This document shows positions 19,593-29,574 of a DNA stretch of 64,000 bases, piece after piece. The first letter of the stretch is position 1; each line of letters begins with the position of its first letter. The stretch is from the NCBI RefSeq assembly GCF_025154075.1, contig NZ_JAOAMU010000001.1:271991-335990 (forward strand), written 5' to 3'. Made by a program: the position numbers and the translations under genes. The stretch is from Chryseobacterium herbae. GTDB lineage: Bacteria; Bacteroidota; Bacteroidia; Flavobacteriales; Weeksellaceae. The notes beneath the pieces were generated by a model that was not told the origin of the DNA, did not search any database, and saw only the letters and a program-made list of their open reading frames with translations.

Positions 19593-21179
19593 TTATTCTA
19601 ATAATGGCAAAATACATATGAAATATTCACCATCCACAGAAATATTAACAGAATTCTTTTTAAAAAAATCATAAACCTGATTCAAATAGTCAATTCCAAA
19701 TTTGGCTCCCTGCACATCTTCACCCGTTTTGGGCTGCCAGGTATTTCTCACCGTGATTCCTTCATCGTCTACGGTGATGAGAATGTCCAATGGATGATCT
19801 ATGGTCGCTATATTGTGCTTGATCGCATTTTCTACCAGCATCTGAAGAGACAGATAGGGAATGCGCTTTTCCAGACTTTTGGGATTATGTATGATCAGAT
19901 CAAAGGTCAGTTCTTCATCAAACCTGCTTTTGAGAAGCTCCATATACTGTTGGATAAACTTGATTTCCTGGGCTACAGGCACGATATTTTCCTGTGGAGG
20001 CACGATAAGGTATCTGTAGATCTTGGAAAGATTCATGGTAAACCGCTGCGCATTGTCTTTATTGATCCCGATAAGCATATAAAGAGCGTTCAGCGAGTTG
20101 AAAAGGAAGTGCGGATTGATATTGTTTTTAAGTTGCTGAAGCTGATGGAGTGCTTCTACCCTGTGCATTTTCTCATTCTCAACCAGCAGCAGGTTTTTCT
20201 CGGACTGTATCTTTTCTTTTTCTTTATACGCCATGTTAGCCGCCCGATGAAATAAAATAAAAACAGCCACGATCAGAAATAAAGCCGCCAGAAAAATGTA
20301 GACCGTATACATCTTGGTATTGCTGACACTTTCATCGATCAGGAAATTCACATGATTGACCACAGCATAGCCATCGAAATTATCTGTTTTCAATGGTTTT
20401 ACGAAACGGGTAACTTCCAGATTAAGATACTCCGAAACCCCGATTCCTTCTGTATAACCAGCTTTTGTGGTACTACATAGGGTATCTTTTAACTGGATAT
20501 CCGTAAAATCAAAAATATTCCTTCCTAAATATTTCTTTTCCGGATGGGAAATGCAGATGCCTTCTTTGGTGAAAACATAGGCATAATTGTTCAGGCTTTT
20601 GTCTATATTGGAGAAATACTCATGAAGGTCGTTCAAGCTTACTGCAGAACCGTAATAGAGTACATTTTTCCTTGGCAATACGAGCGAGTCGTAGCTCACC
20701 CAATAAGTGGTGTCTTTCCGCGTGGTGAGGAAATCTCTGAAATGTCCGGATCTGTTGTTTTCTATTTTGGTGTACCTTGTATTTTCGGACTTCTTTGTAA
20801 GTACGTCTGATAAAGTACTGTTGCTTACAGATTTTCCGGAAGCAGCATCATAATAGGAATACCAACTGTATGGCAGCAGGCTCCCTTTCCTGTTCATATT
20901 ATTCAAGACAGAAGAATATTCTTTATAGTTTTTCAAGCCGTCTTTCTGAATCAGGGCACGCAGCAGGTACTGGTATTCTTCTATATTTCTGAATTCTTTT
21001 TCCAGCGTTTCGTATTTCTGAAAAAAGGTTTTCTTGGCAAATCCTTCATTGTTTTTCCGACTGTCGCGGGTAATGAGGAAACTCAAAACAGCAAACGCAA
21101 CCACCGCAATGAAACAGGCCGACAAAGCCGCTATATAAATAGATTTCTGGGCTAATATATATTTAAAATCAATTTTCAT
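19593..21179 (-). CDS. LytS-type sensor histidine kinase with extracytoplasmic sensor domain
   Basis: A 528-residue kinase. A membrane span (about 15-35), a periplasmic sensor region to about residue 285 that resembles double-Cache/PAS folds (VFTKEGICISHPEKKYLGRN), a second span (about 288-312), a coiled-coil linker and a His_kinase domain with NNINPHFLFNSLNALYMLI (His357) and a degenerate ATPase domain (MLVENAIKHNI). This class signals to LytTR regulators. The regulator at 11388-12152 is the only candidate in the window, and the protease-susC-susD operon lies between them. The kinase gene ends 116 bases before the protease start and has its own start region. Confidence 0.9.
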   Translation of the reverse strand: MKIDFKYILAQKSIYIAALSACFIAVVAFAVLSFLITRDSRKNNEGFAKKTFFQKYETLEKEFRNIEEYQYLLRALIQKDGLKNYKEYSSVLNNMNRKGSLLPYSWYSYYDAASGKSVSNSTLSDVLTKKSENTRYTKIENNRSGHFRDFLTTRKDTTYWVSYDSLVLPRKNVLYYGSAVSLNDLHEYFSNIDKSLNNYAYVFTKEGICISHPEKKYLGRNIFDFTDIQLKDTLCSTTKAGYTEGIGVSEYLNLEVTRFVKPLKTDNFDGYAVVNHVNFLIDESVSNTKMYTVYIFLAALFLIVAVFILFHRAANMAYKEKEKIQSEKNLLLVENEKMHRVEALHQLQQLKNNINPHFLFNSLNALYMLIGINKDNAQRFTMNLSKIYRYLIVPPQENIVPVAQEIKFIQQYMELLKSRFDEELTFDLIIHNPKSLEKRIPYLSLQMLVENAIKHNIATIDHPLDILITVDDEGITVRNTWQPKTGEDVQGAKFGIDYLNQVYDFFKKNSVNISVDGEYFICILPLLE

Positions 21180-21911
21180 TCTTTTCTTCTATCCTTCATT
21201 GCATTCAATGATCAAATTATTAGAGTTTTATCATCAGGCTCTTCCTCTACATCCAATGGATGCATTTTTTGTGGTGTGTGATTTTGTAAGGTGTGTTATA
21301 TGTTCTTTTGTCTTGAAATCAAAGATTCGACGTAGTCAAACAAAAGAACCAAAAGTTCAAAACCAGGTGAGATCAATTAAGAATCAACTTACGGTTATAG
21401 ATTCATAAAACAGAGCGCTTTTTTAACGCAAAGTTTCATTCTCATAGTGCATATTTTAAAGGATGCAAAGAGGGAATCAATTGCATTGATTCGACTAAGC
21501 GAGCGTTCTATTCACCTGCTTAATCAGCCGATATCCTGATTTCCAGAAAAAATTACATCCTGTATCCGTGACTTTTATGTATAAAAAAGTTCCATTAGCC
21601 TTCTAATGGAATTAGTTTTTTCAGCGGAGATGGGGAAGATGATTGTCGAGCACCTAATAGCCCCTTTTAACCTTTCTTGATACCATTAAAAATTAAGCTG
21701 CAAATATACTATAAAATATTGAAAGCTTCTTTTAGCGAGTATTGCTGAAATCAAATAAAACCGCTTCATATGCTATCAGAGCTTATTATCCCTGGTTTTT
21801 CTTCTAACTTCCTCACTTCAAATACAAAAAAGAGGACCTTCATGCAGAAGATCCTCTTTTCCTATTGAAAGGGAATATCTTATCCCTTTTTCATTATTTT
21901 AAATTTAAAGT
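21180..21911. other. Gene-free region with two hairpins
   Basis: Over 700 bases without a convincing gene. It contains a hairpin with T-runs at both ends (21583-21622, stem TTCCATTAG/CTAATGGAA) and the terminator of the beta-helix gene at 21826-21860. Between them a short stretch (21621-21640, TCAGCGGAGATGGGG) looks like the last bases of a tRNA read from the minus strand, but the rest of a tRNA is missing. Confidence 0.5.
21826..21860 (-). terminator. Terminator of the beta-helix gene
   Basis: Minus strand: AAAAGAGGATCTT and AAGGTCCTCTTTTTT form a stem with a short loop, followed by T residues. It lies about 50 bases after the stop of 21912-22967. Confidence 0.75.
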
Positions 21912-22967
21912 TTACTGATTCTTTTTGAAAAGTCCGGCCTTTATGTTTGAGCCTATCGAACCTTCTGCTAATTGCAGATAATTACGCTTACTCTGATCTT
22001 TTTCAATGTTTACCGTTTCGGTAGTTTGTACGTTTTTCATGGTCAGAAAATCTGTTGAAGTGGCATCATTACCACTTAACGGACCACTTCCGTAGCCTGC
22101 CAGATTGGTATAGCCTGCAAAAAGGGAATCAGAAGCTTTGTACCGGCGTGTACTTCCTTTTTCTCTTATCCATACTGTACTGCTGTTTGCTATGATGTTA
22201 TGGTGAAAATCGAAATCGTCTCCATTGGTGCTTTGTGTCGTCCAGACGCCACTGAAATAACTGCCATATACCAGCGAATAACGCATGGCATTACGGCTGC
22301 CAGTCCCTCCATCGTTTTTCCAAAACACAACCGGATTTTTACAGTTGAAGAAGACACAATGATCGATAACCAAGCCATAACCATTAGCTATAACTCCAAC
22401 GTGCAAAGGCAATACATCCCTATCTCCGGCAAACAGACATTGTGTTACGAGCAGATCGTCTAATTTTTTTCCATCACGCCATATGGGATAGGAACGACGC
22501 AGATTTTCACCATCCATATAAGAATAATCCGGACTGCCTGTAAATCGCAGACCTTCAATGGTGACATGGCTAACTTCCGGCTGTATCCCTTTTGCTTCTT
22601 CTCCGCCCACGCCCGGTATAAGCGGCACTGCTGTTACTACAACCGGCATTTTTTGGGGCGTCCACTCTGCATCGTCAGGCATCACTTCCGCACGAATGAC
22701 AAGACGGTTTGTAAGGGTATACTTATCATTGGTGAACATCACGGTTTGAGTTAACAGATGTACACCTTCTGAAAGGACAATTGTGGTTGAACTCTGTTCT
22801 TTGTTTAAGTTGACACGCTTTGCGGCCTCCAGAAGGGTCTTTAACGGATGGGTCTTTAATCCGGAATTTGTATCGTTGCCAGTCTGAGGATTAACGTATA
22901 GCTGTTCTGCCTGTACGAACAATACGTTCATTACAAACAACAGAAGACTAAGTGTATATTTTATCAT
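21912..22967 (-). CDS. Secreted right-handed beta-helix protein (pectate-lyase-like fold)
   Basis: A protein of 351 residues from ATG 22965-22967, which is preceded by an A-rich AGGAA site; a GTG 33 bases upstream is less likely. Signal peptide MIKYTLSLLLFVMNVLFVQA, then LYVNPQTGNDTNSGLKTHPLKTLLEA, the usual start of parallel beta-helix proteins (DUF1565/pectate-lyase superfamily). Coil-forming repeats follow (VSHVTIEGLRFTGS, LDDLLVTQCLFAG, YGLVIDHCVFFNC, DDFDFHHNIIAN). No clear catalytic set can be assigned. No T9SS tail is visible, so it is probably periplasmic or exported in another way. The adjacent AraC regulator upstream likely controls it through the repeats at 23009-23041. Confidence 0.75.
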   Translation of the reverse strand: MIKYTLSLLLFVMNVLFVQAEQLYVNPQTGNDTNSGLKTHPLKTLLEAAKRVNLNKEQSSTTIVLSEGVHLLTQTVMFTNDKYTLTNRLVIRAEVMPDDAEWTPQKMPVVVTAVPLIPGVGGEEAKGIQPEVSHVTIEGLRFTGSPDYSYMDGENLRRSYPIWRDGKKLDDLLVTQCLFAGDRDVLPLHVGVIANGYGLVIDHCVFFNCKNPVVFWKNDGGTGSRNAMRYSLVYGSYFSGVWTTQSTNGDDFDFHHNIIANSSTVWIREKGSTRRYKASDSLFAGYTNLAGYGSGPLSGNDATSTDFLTMKNVQTTETVNIEKDQSKRNYLQLAEGSIGSNIKAGLFKKNQ

Positions 22968-23008
22968 ATTCCTTTTTTTTTGTAAAATTAGAATATTCAC
23001 ACGCTGTC

Positions 23009-23041
23009 AAAATGGTCATTTTATCTTTAAAATGGTCATTT
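23009..23041 (-). promoter_or_regulatory. Tandem 13-bp repeat, candidate AraC operator
   Basis: AAAATGGTCATTT occurs at 23009-23021 and again at 23029-23041, a 20-bp period. Each copy is nearly palindromic (AAAATG / CATTTT). The pair lies directly upstream of the beta-helix gene's promoter region (TAATTTTA on the minus strand near 22984) and overlaps the stop codon of the AraC gene, a typical site for two AraC monomers. Confidence 0.55.
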
Positions 23042-23906
23042 ATATTTTCTTTCGGTATTCTTGAGGTGTAGTACCGGTAAGCTTTTTAAAGAAACGGTTA
23101 AAATTAGATGGATCTGAAAATCCAAACTCGTAGGCAATCTCTTTTGCGGATTTGTTCTGGTAAAGCTGTTTCTTTATTTCTGAAATCAGTTTGTAATGAA
23201 TCATTTGCTGAGCCGATAATCCACTAAATTGTCTGCAGATTTTATTAAGAAATCCAGAGCTTACATTCAGCATTTTGGAATAGCCTTCTACACTTCGATC
23301 CTCCACAAATTTCTTTTCCAGTAAAGATCGAAATCTATAAAAATCTGAATGAACATAAGTGTCTCTCTGAACATTGTAAACCCCTGCATAATATCGATTG
23401 AGAATAACCAATAACTGGTATAAAAGTGACCTGATCAAATGACTGCTATCATTCTGAAGCTGGTCAAACTCCTGTTGTATACCGTCTAAAAGTTCCAGAC
23501 ATTTGTCAAATGAAATCCCGGATAGCTGCATTTCTGTAGGACGTGAATATTGATGGAAATATTGAAACCGATACAGAAACAATTCATCCGAAAAAAAAAG
23601 ATAGAGAAAGTCTTTTTCAAAGAACAATGTATAGCCCGTTACCTTTTCCTTAATTTCCCAACGACGCACCTGTCCGGGGCTTGTGAAAACAACAGTTCCC
23701 GGAGCTATTACTATCTTATTTTCGTCCAATGTAATAGTACCGGTTCCCTCTTCGATAAAAAGAATTTCGTAAAAACTAAGCTGATGCGACGTAGTATCTA
23801 ACACATAATTTTTCAGTGTTTCGATACGTCCAATATCTAACAGCAGTTCTGAACCATACTTATATGGAAGAAAATGATATGTTTTAATTTTCGCGACTGA
23901 TGCCAT
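23040..23906 (-). CDS. AraC-family transcriptional regulator
   Basis: A 288-residue regulator. The N-terminal half is a cupin-type ligand-binding domain (YEILFIEEGTGTITLDENKIVIAPGTV without more specific clues). The C-terminal 95 residues carry two helix-turn-helix motifs, the second with the signature AKEIAYEFGFSDPSNFNRFFKKLTGTTPQEYRKK. It is encoded 73 bases upstream of the beta-helix protein on the same strand and probably activates it; the tandem repeat between the genes is the likely binding site. The inducer is unknown. Confidence 0.92.
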   Translation of the reverse strand: MASVAKIKTYHFLPYKYGSELLLDIGRIETLKNYVLDTTSHQLSFYEILFIEEGTGTITLDENKIVIAPGTVVFTSPGQVRRWEIKEKVTGYTLFFEKDFLYLFFSDELFLYRFQYFHQYSRPTEMQLSGISFDKCLELLDGIQQEFDQLQNDSSHLIRSLLYQLLVILNRYYAGVYNVQRDTYVHSDFYRFRSLLEKKFVEDRSVEGYSKMLNVSSGFLNKICRQFSGLSAQQMIHYKLISEIKKQLYQNKSAKEIAYEFGFSDPSNFNRFFKKLTGTTPQEYRKKI

Positions 23907-24460
23907 TTCTTTTTACAATTTCGTCTTGCTCTGTAGACGAGTTAAAAATACAAATTTCCATTGTCTTTTTAGGAACAAATGTCTTCCTGAGTCAAAGCAT
24001 TAAGCACTTCATTTAATTTATAAAGACTTTATCCGGATGTATCTTTTATAACCTCGGACAATGTAATGAATACCCATCATTCACCTCTTTATAGTTTATT
24101 ATTAACAAAATAGATATTTCGAGCTTGTTTTACATTTAATTCTTTGCGCTCTTAACTTCTATAGAGGAATTATTAAAGATAAATGTAAAATTCAACAAAC
24201 AAATTCCTCCAACTGCTTTAAATATATCAACAGATTAGGAAAAATGACAATATAGTATCAAATAATGCAAAAAAAGACAAGCCCCAACACTGATATATAT
24301 ATTAACTTTAGGAATTGAGGCAATTATGAAGTAGTATATCAAAACTGATTAGGAAGGGATAGAAACTTTGTGAAACTATAGATTCAACAACATGTATTGT
24401 TATCATAAATTATTTACCTTTTTTTAATACACAAAAACCTATTACTTTAAATATATCATT
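23907..24460. other. Gene-free region with one inverted repeat
   Basis: About 550 bases between two divergent genes. No gene seen. An 11-bp inverted repeat (TTTTACATTTA at 24128-24138, TAAATGTAAAA at 24180-24190) separated by 41 bases is the only structure noted; it could be an operator for either gene. Confidence 0.4.
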
Positions 24461-27400
24461 ATGAAAAAATTACTATTGTATTTCTTTGTTTTATGGGGAT
24501 CGCTTGTATTTTCACAGCTTTATCAGGTTCCCGTATATTCAGGTACATCTTTGCAGCCGGCACAGCCCGGAGCTGAATTTTCAAAATTGCTTGACGGTGA
24601 TAATACCACTATTTATCATTCCAAATGGTCTCAGAGCGGTATTCCGGATGAGCTTACATTTTATTTCACTTCAAATGTTACCAGCATTAAAAAACTGGTT
24701 TACACGCCCAGATCATCCGGTACAAACGGTATGTGGACCAATGTGAGTATTTCCTACAGTACACAGGCAGCTCCCAATACTTTCATTCCGGTAAGCAATA
24801 ATTTAATTTGGGCAGCTAATGCTCAGGATAAGGAAGTTATTTTTCCAACAGCTATCCAGAATCCTTACATTATTAAAATTTATGTAAACGCAGGTGTAGG
24901 AAACTTCTCGAGCTGCGCTGAGATGAAATTCTTCTCCGAAACACAACCTGTCATTGCTGACGGTACGGACTGCATCATCAATACATCAGAACTAAGTGTA
25001 AATGGCGCCAACGATATAAAGGCCACCATTATCCCTGCAGGAACTACTGCATCATCTTACCAGTCGGGAGAAAATATTGATAAGTCTTATGATAATAATG
25101 TAAACACGCTGTATCACTCTTCGTATGGCAATACCATTTTTCCGGTAGTGTTAAATTACAGATTAGATGGGATCACTCCTATTGATTATCTGAAATACAC
25201 GCCTAGAACCAGCGGCGACAACGGTCGGTTTGGAAGTGTGAGCATCAGTTATAATACTACGGCAAACAGCACGTTTGTTACTCTGATGTCGTTTGATTTT
25301 CAGTATTCTTCTTCTCCTGTGAATGTCTATTTTCCTAATCAGATTACTCCTTTAAATGTGAGGATTACTGTAAATAATGGCCAGGGAAATTTTGCAAGTT
25401 GTGCTGAAATGGGCTTTTACACAGCGGGCTCTTCAGGAACGGCAAATCTTTATACTCAGATTTTTGCAAACACTCTTTATTCAGCATTAAAGCCATCTGT
25501 TACTCAAGTAGATATCGATGGGATGACATCGCCGTTTTATAAAGGTTTGGCTCAGTGTCTGTTCAACAGAACTTATGTAAATAAATACAGGGTGCAGGAT
25601 TATAAAGTGTATCCGCCCATTGCTGTTACTACAGGGAATTTAAAGGTGGGATCCGGCTACGACAGTTTTGAAAATCCTACAGGTATTGTGTTTGAGCAGG
25701 GAAATAAGGTGGCTATGTTTGCTCAGAATATCCCTGCAGGAGCCAGTATTTCATTGCAGGTGAAAGATTTTTCTACTGTTCTTGGCGGTACCACTTCCTA
25801 TTATGAACTTCATAATGGTTTGAATGTATTTCAGCTGACCAACAGCGGCCTGGGATACATCAGTTATTATAATACCAATACATCATTGTCTGATATTAAG
25901 ATCAATATTGTTTCCGGTAAGGTCAATGGCCTTTATCACTATCAGACCTCTGCACAAAGTGACTGGCAAACGGATCTTACGAATTCAGCCTATCCTATGA
26001 TTGACGTTGTGGGTCAGCATTCTCATTTGGTTTATAAAAAAAGTATGCTGAAAAATTATGTTCCTTTTAGTCCTGCGGAACTTATTTCAAAATACGATCT
26101 TATTGTAAAAAATGAATGGTTGGTGATGGGATTGTATAAATATAATTTAGTTCCAAAAAACCGCATGTTCAGCTATAGTAATAATGGCGGAGGCTGGTAT
26201 GCCGGCGGATTAGGTATCAATATGGATTCTGACTGGGGCGAAGAGAGTCTGGTTGATGTCAATCAATTGTCTTTATGGGGAATTGCGCATGAATTCGGAC
26301 ATATCAATCAGATCAGACCGGACATTAAATGGATTGGAACTACAGAGGTTACCAATAATATGCACAGTACATGGGTAGATTATCATCTGAATCCACAAAA
26401 CGATGGAATGTCCCGTCTAGAAAGAGAATCTGTAGAACCAGCCACAGGAATGACCAGTATCGCGGGAGGAAGGATAAACGGAGCCATTTTGAATACAACT
26501 GTCAATCAGGAAGCATTACAAGGGAATACCAATACGGATGTTTTTAAAGTGCTGGTACCTTTCTGGCAGCTTGAACTGTATTATCAGCTGGCGGGAGCTT
26601 CAAGAAATGCCCCGGTTCTTTCCTTAAATTATCCAACCAATTATACAGGAGTAGATTATGCGCACTGGTTTGGTACGGTTGCCAACAAAGCAAGAAGTTA
26701 CAATGCTTCAGGAGTTTCAAATGGTGAATTGCTGCTGAATTTTGTAAAAAATACCTGCGATGCAGTACAGGAAGATTTAACCGGCTTCTTCATTAAAACC
26801 GGATTTTTAAAACCAATAAACAGATCAATCGATGATTACGGCACCGGACAGCTTACCATTACGCAGGCTCAAATTGATGCCACTGTAGCATCCATACAGG
26901 CTAAGAACTATCAGACCCCTGTTTCACCGGTCATGCATTATATTTCATCCCGTAGTGTTGGGGCTTTCCGTAACCAGCTTCCTTTAAGCGGCCAGACAGG
27001 TCAGGGAGTTACTTTAAGCAATAATTATCTTACTGTACAGCACAGTGTTTGGAAAAATGCAGTGGCCTATGAAACATTCAATGCCAATAATCAATTGATT
27101 TATGTATCTGTTATAGGTACAGGTGATACTACCAATCAGACGACAAAAGTGTACTACCCTTCCAACGCTGCAGCTGTTTATGCAGTGGGTTATGACGGAC
27201 AGAAAATTTTGGTTTATCCATCTTCCCCACCTGCAACATTGAGACTTACGGAAGTGGAAAACAAAGATTTTGAATTGATTGTTTATCCTAATCCCGTGGA
27301 GCAGAATGGTTCCATTCACATTCAATTAAAGAATGCTTCGGGAGAGTACAGTGCACAGATTTCCGGTATGGATAGTAAAGTATTATTCAGCTCAAAAGGA

Positions 27401-27526
27401 AGTCTTGAATCTATTGAAAAATCGATCAATGCAGATCTTTCTAAATATCCTGCAGGTACTTATTTACTTTCTCTTAAAGATGCCAAAGGCAATGTCTTTA
27501 AAACAGCAAAGATGATCAGAAAATAA
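24461..27526 (+). CDS. Secreted M60-like (enhancin-type) metallopeptidase with T9SS tail
   Basis: A 1,021-residue exported enzyme. Signal peptide (WGSLVFSQ); two tandem discoidin-like (F5/8 type C) repeats at about 25-165 and 170-320 with matching PRSSGTNGMWTNVSISYST and PRTSGDNGRFGSVSISYNT; then the M60 catalytic domain with HEFGH starting at His610 and a downstream Glu region typical of PF13402 gluzincins; last, a type A sorting tail (VYPNPVEQNG to KTAKMIRK). M60 enzymes often cut mucin-type glycoproteins, and the discoidin-like modules could hold carbohydrate. It would be secreted or attached to the surface by T9SS. Stands alone, with its own terminator downstream. Confidence 0.9.
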   Translation: MKKLLLYFFVLWGSLVFSQLYQVPVYSGTSLQPAQPGAEFSKLLDGDNTTIYHSKWSQSGIPDELTFYFTSNVTSIKKLVYTPRSSGTNGMWTNVSISYSTQAAPNTFIPVSNNLIWAANAQDKEVIFPTAIQNPYIIKIYVNAGVGNFSSCAEMKFFSETQPVIADGTDCIINTSELSVNGANDIKATIIPAGTTASSYQSGENIDKSYDNNVNTLYHSSYGNTIFPVVLNYRLDGITPIDYLKYTPRTSGDNGRFGSVSISYNTTANSTFVTLMSFDFQYSSSPVNVYFPNQITPLNVRITVNNGQGNFASCAEMGFYTAGSSGTANLYTQIFANTLYSALKPSVTQVDIDGMTSPFYKGLAQCLFNRTYVNKYRVQDYKVYPPIAVTTGNLKVGSGYDSFENPTGIVFEQGNKVAMFAQNIPAGASISLQVKDFSTVLGGTTSYYELHNGLNVFQLTNSGLGYISYYNTNTSLSDIKINIVSGKVNGLYHYQTSAQSDWQTDLTNSAYPMIDVVGQHSHLVYKKSMLKNYVPFSPAELISKYDLIVKNEWLVMGLYKYNLVPKNRMFSYSNNGGGWYAGGLGINMDSDWGEESLVDVNQLSLWGIAHEFGHINQIRPDIKWIGTTEVTNNMHSTWVDYHLNPQNDGMSRLERESVEPATGMTSIAGGRINGAILNTTVNQEALQGNTNTDVFKVLVPFWQLELYYQLAGASRNAPVLSLNYPTNYTGVDYAHWFGTVANKARSYNASGVSNGELLLNFVKNTCDAVQEDLTGFFIKTGFLKPINRSIDDYGTGQLTITQAQIDATVASIQAKNYQTPVSPVMHYISSRSVGAFRNQLPLSGQTGQGVTLSNNYLTVQHSVWKNAVAYETFNANNQLIYVSVIGTGDTTNQTTKVYYPSNAAAVYAVGYDGQKILVYPSSPPATLRLTEVENKDFELIVYPNPVEQNGSIHIQLKNASGEYSAQISGMDSKVLFSSKGSLESIEKSINADLSKYPAGTYLLSLKDAKGNVFKTAKMIRK

Positions 27527-27551
27527 TAATTTTTGAATTTTTTTCAAGCAG

Positions 27552-27582
27552 AAAGCACAGATTTTTGGTCTGTGCTTTTTAT
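27552..27582. terminator. Terminator after the M60 peptidase
   Basis: AAAGCACAGA (27552-27561) pairs with TCTGTGCTTT (27569-27578) around a 7-base loop and is followed by T residues. It lies between two convergent genes and may serve both. Confidence 0.85.
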
Positions 27583-27635
27583 ATTTAAAAAGGATGACAA
27601 ATGCCATCCTTATTGATGTTACTCAAAGTTTTATT

Positions 27636-28958
27636 TTAAAAATAAAAATCCCGGTGATAAATTGGATATTCTTTCTGGATAAGAGGAAATGTGCCTTCAT
27701 ATCTGAAAGGACTGATCCCGAATCCATAAAACAAATTGGCCTGGATTCTCGCTTTCAAATCAATAACACCTTTTCTTTCAGGAATAAGAACGACCCCCAG
27801 CGAAGGAACAGCAGATACTCTTCCTTTTAAACCCGAATTGGCTAAAGGAACAGTGATAAACATCAGACCGACAGCCCCTTTCGCTTCTACCCCAGCCTCC
27901 GCATTAACGTTGCCTTCCAGATTGGTGATCCTCAGATCGTCCTCTTTTTTCAGAGAAACATTCATGGATGGATTTCTTCCAACCAAAATATTAGCATTTC
28001 CTGTAATATCAAGAAGTTTAATCTGTGCTTTTCCTGTAGTGGCTATTCCTACAAACGGACCTGCTGAAACAGTCGGGCTCAATACAAGACCTGTAGGTCC
28101 CAGTACTATTGGCGCAATAGGAATATTAAGATAATCCGTTACACTAGCAGTATAACCCAGACTTCCCTGGATATTCGCAAAAGTCTGCAGGGCTATTTCG
28201 TCCATAATAAAGTTGATTTCAAAATTGGTTAATCTTCCGAAAGAAAAATCAATTTTATAATCAATTTTTGGAGTGAATCCTCCTTTTATATGAACATTGG
28301 ATGCTACAGATACCGGACCTGCCTGTTGAGTAGGCAATGGAATTGTTTTATCAAAGTTGAAACGGTTGAATTCGATCAGTTTTTGTGATGCGTCTGCCGA
28401 TTTTCTTTCAAGGTTTTCAATACCGTTCACCAGATTTGGAGTCGTGAAACCTTGCAAAGGAACATAATTAGCCATCTTTCCATTAATATTGATCGGTTTA
28501 TTTTCAGCCGGATCATAGGTTCCGCTGATGGTTCCGCTATAAATAAATTCTTCAAGTTTTGCGCTTTCCGTTTGCACGAAGATCTGATTCTGCGCCTTAG
28601 ATACGGAAGTAACTTTGGCAAGAATAGTATGTACCTGATCCCCTTCTAACTGGGTTCCGGTAATGATGCTTCCCGTATGGATACTGTCTGTTTGTGGTGA
28701 AGATCTGCTGAATATAATTTCATGATTATCGGTAGAAGAAATGGCCGAAATCGATTCCTCATTAAGAATAATCACATTTTTCTGCAGGGTAATATCCCCC
28801 ATTTTTTTCAGATTTTGGGTTTCAGGCGCACCTAAAGTACCATTCCCTTCCGGTTCATTCTGTTCACAGGAAGTGAGCATCAGAAACGAAAATAAATAAA
28901 AGATGATCAGTAAAGATCCTTTTTCATAATTTTTTGATTTTTGGTAGTTATTTTTCAT
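27636..28958 (-). CDS. Hypothetical outer-surface lipoprotein
   Basis: A 440-residue lipoprotein with lipobox LMLTSCEQNEPEG (Cys at about residue 31) followed by an acidic, Gly-rich linker as in surface-exposed flavobacterial lipoproteins. The rest is beta-rich with long alternating hydrophobic segments (GFTPKIDYKIDFSFGRLTNF, PIAPIVLGPTGLVLSPTVSA, GAVGLMFITVPLANS), suggesting a beta-sandwich or barrel-like fold. I recognise no named family. Convergent with the M60 peptidase gene and not linked to another gene. Confidence 0.7.
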   Translation of the reverse strand: MKNNYQKSKNYEKGSLLIIFYLFSFLMLTSCEQNEPEGNGTLGAPETQNLKKMGDITLQKNVIILNEESISAISSTDNHEIIFSRSSPQTDSIHTGSIITGTQLEGDQVHTILAKVTSVSKAQNQIFVQTESAKLEEFIYSGTISGTYDPAENKPININGKMANYVPLQGFTTPNLVNGIENLERKSADASQKLIEFNRFNFDKTIPLPTQQAGPVSVASNVHIKGGFTPKIDYKIDFSFGRLTNFEINFIMDEIALQTFANIQGSLGYTASVTDYLNIPIAPIVLGPTGLVLSPTVSAGPFVGIATTGKAQIKLLDITGNANILVGRNPSMNVSLKKEDDLRITNLEGNVNAEAGVEAKGAVGLMFITVPLANSGLKGRVSAVPSLGVVLIPERKGVIDLKARIQANLFYGFGISPFRYEGTFPLIQKEYPIYHRDFYF

Positions 28959-29574
28959 GCTGTCAAATATTTCACCTAAGTTAGAATTTAAAATTCCGAT
29001 AACTTAATTTTTTGTTAAAATCTATTATGCAAACAATAAAGATCATTCAATCAATAGCTTAACATTTAGAAGCTATTCATTAATTTTGGACAGGCTTAAA
29101 ATCTCGGTTTTATTTTTCTAACGCAAAGAAAATTATGATACGGCCTGTAAAGGAAAATAAAGACGGAACCAACATCATTGATTCTGATGAAGGGAATGGA
29201 TACTGATCACATGATTTTTAAATTTCACGCAGATTAATCAGATGATGCAGATTTTTACTTTTGCACATCTGCTCTATCCATATCATCTGCGAGAGAAAAA
29301 ATTCACCCCATTAAGATTTTGTTAAGCTTTTAAGAAAATTAGGTTTTAGCTTCGCGTTAAGACGGACAACTTAAAAAATCATTTGATTTTTTCTTATCAC
29401 ATAGGGTATAATAAAGTAGATAAAAACAAAAAAAACTTCAGATTGAATCTAAAGGTTTTGGTATATCTTAAGCGGATGAAGCGACTCGCCCCCCGTACCT
29501 TTTACAGTCAATAGTTTTCAAGACTATCGCAATCTCATCAAACTGCTGCCAGGCATCGTTTTTTGTTAAAGATT
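28959..29574. other. Gene-free region with dispersed repeat and tRNA-Ser fossil
   Basis: No gene. Holds copies of the GCAGAT-type and TTAAG/AGCTTCGC-type intergenic repeat also seen elsewhere in the window (29219-29365), and a degenerate tRNA-Ser copy at 29472-29556. Confidence 0.6.
29472..29556 (-). repeat. Degenerate tRNA-Ser copy, possible left attachment site
   Basis: The minus strand matches tRNA-Ser(TGA) over its whole length with many changes in the acceptor, T and D regions but perfectly over 33 bases around the anticodon (29502-29534). It cannot fold as a full tRNA. This is what an old att site in the anticodon region would look like. Confidence 0.6.

Noticed and set aside
21621..21672. 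Possible third tRNA relic (TCAGCGGAGATGGGG after a terminator hairpin)
   Set aside because: Only the last bases resemble a tRNA 3' end; T arm and anticodon arm cannot be found.
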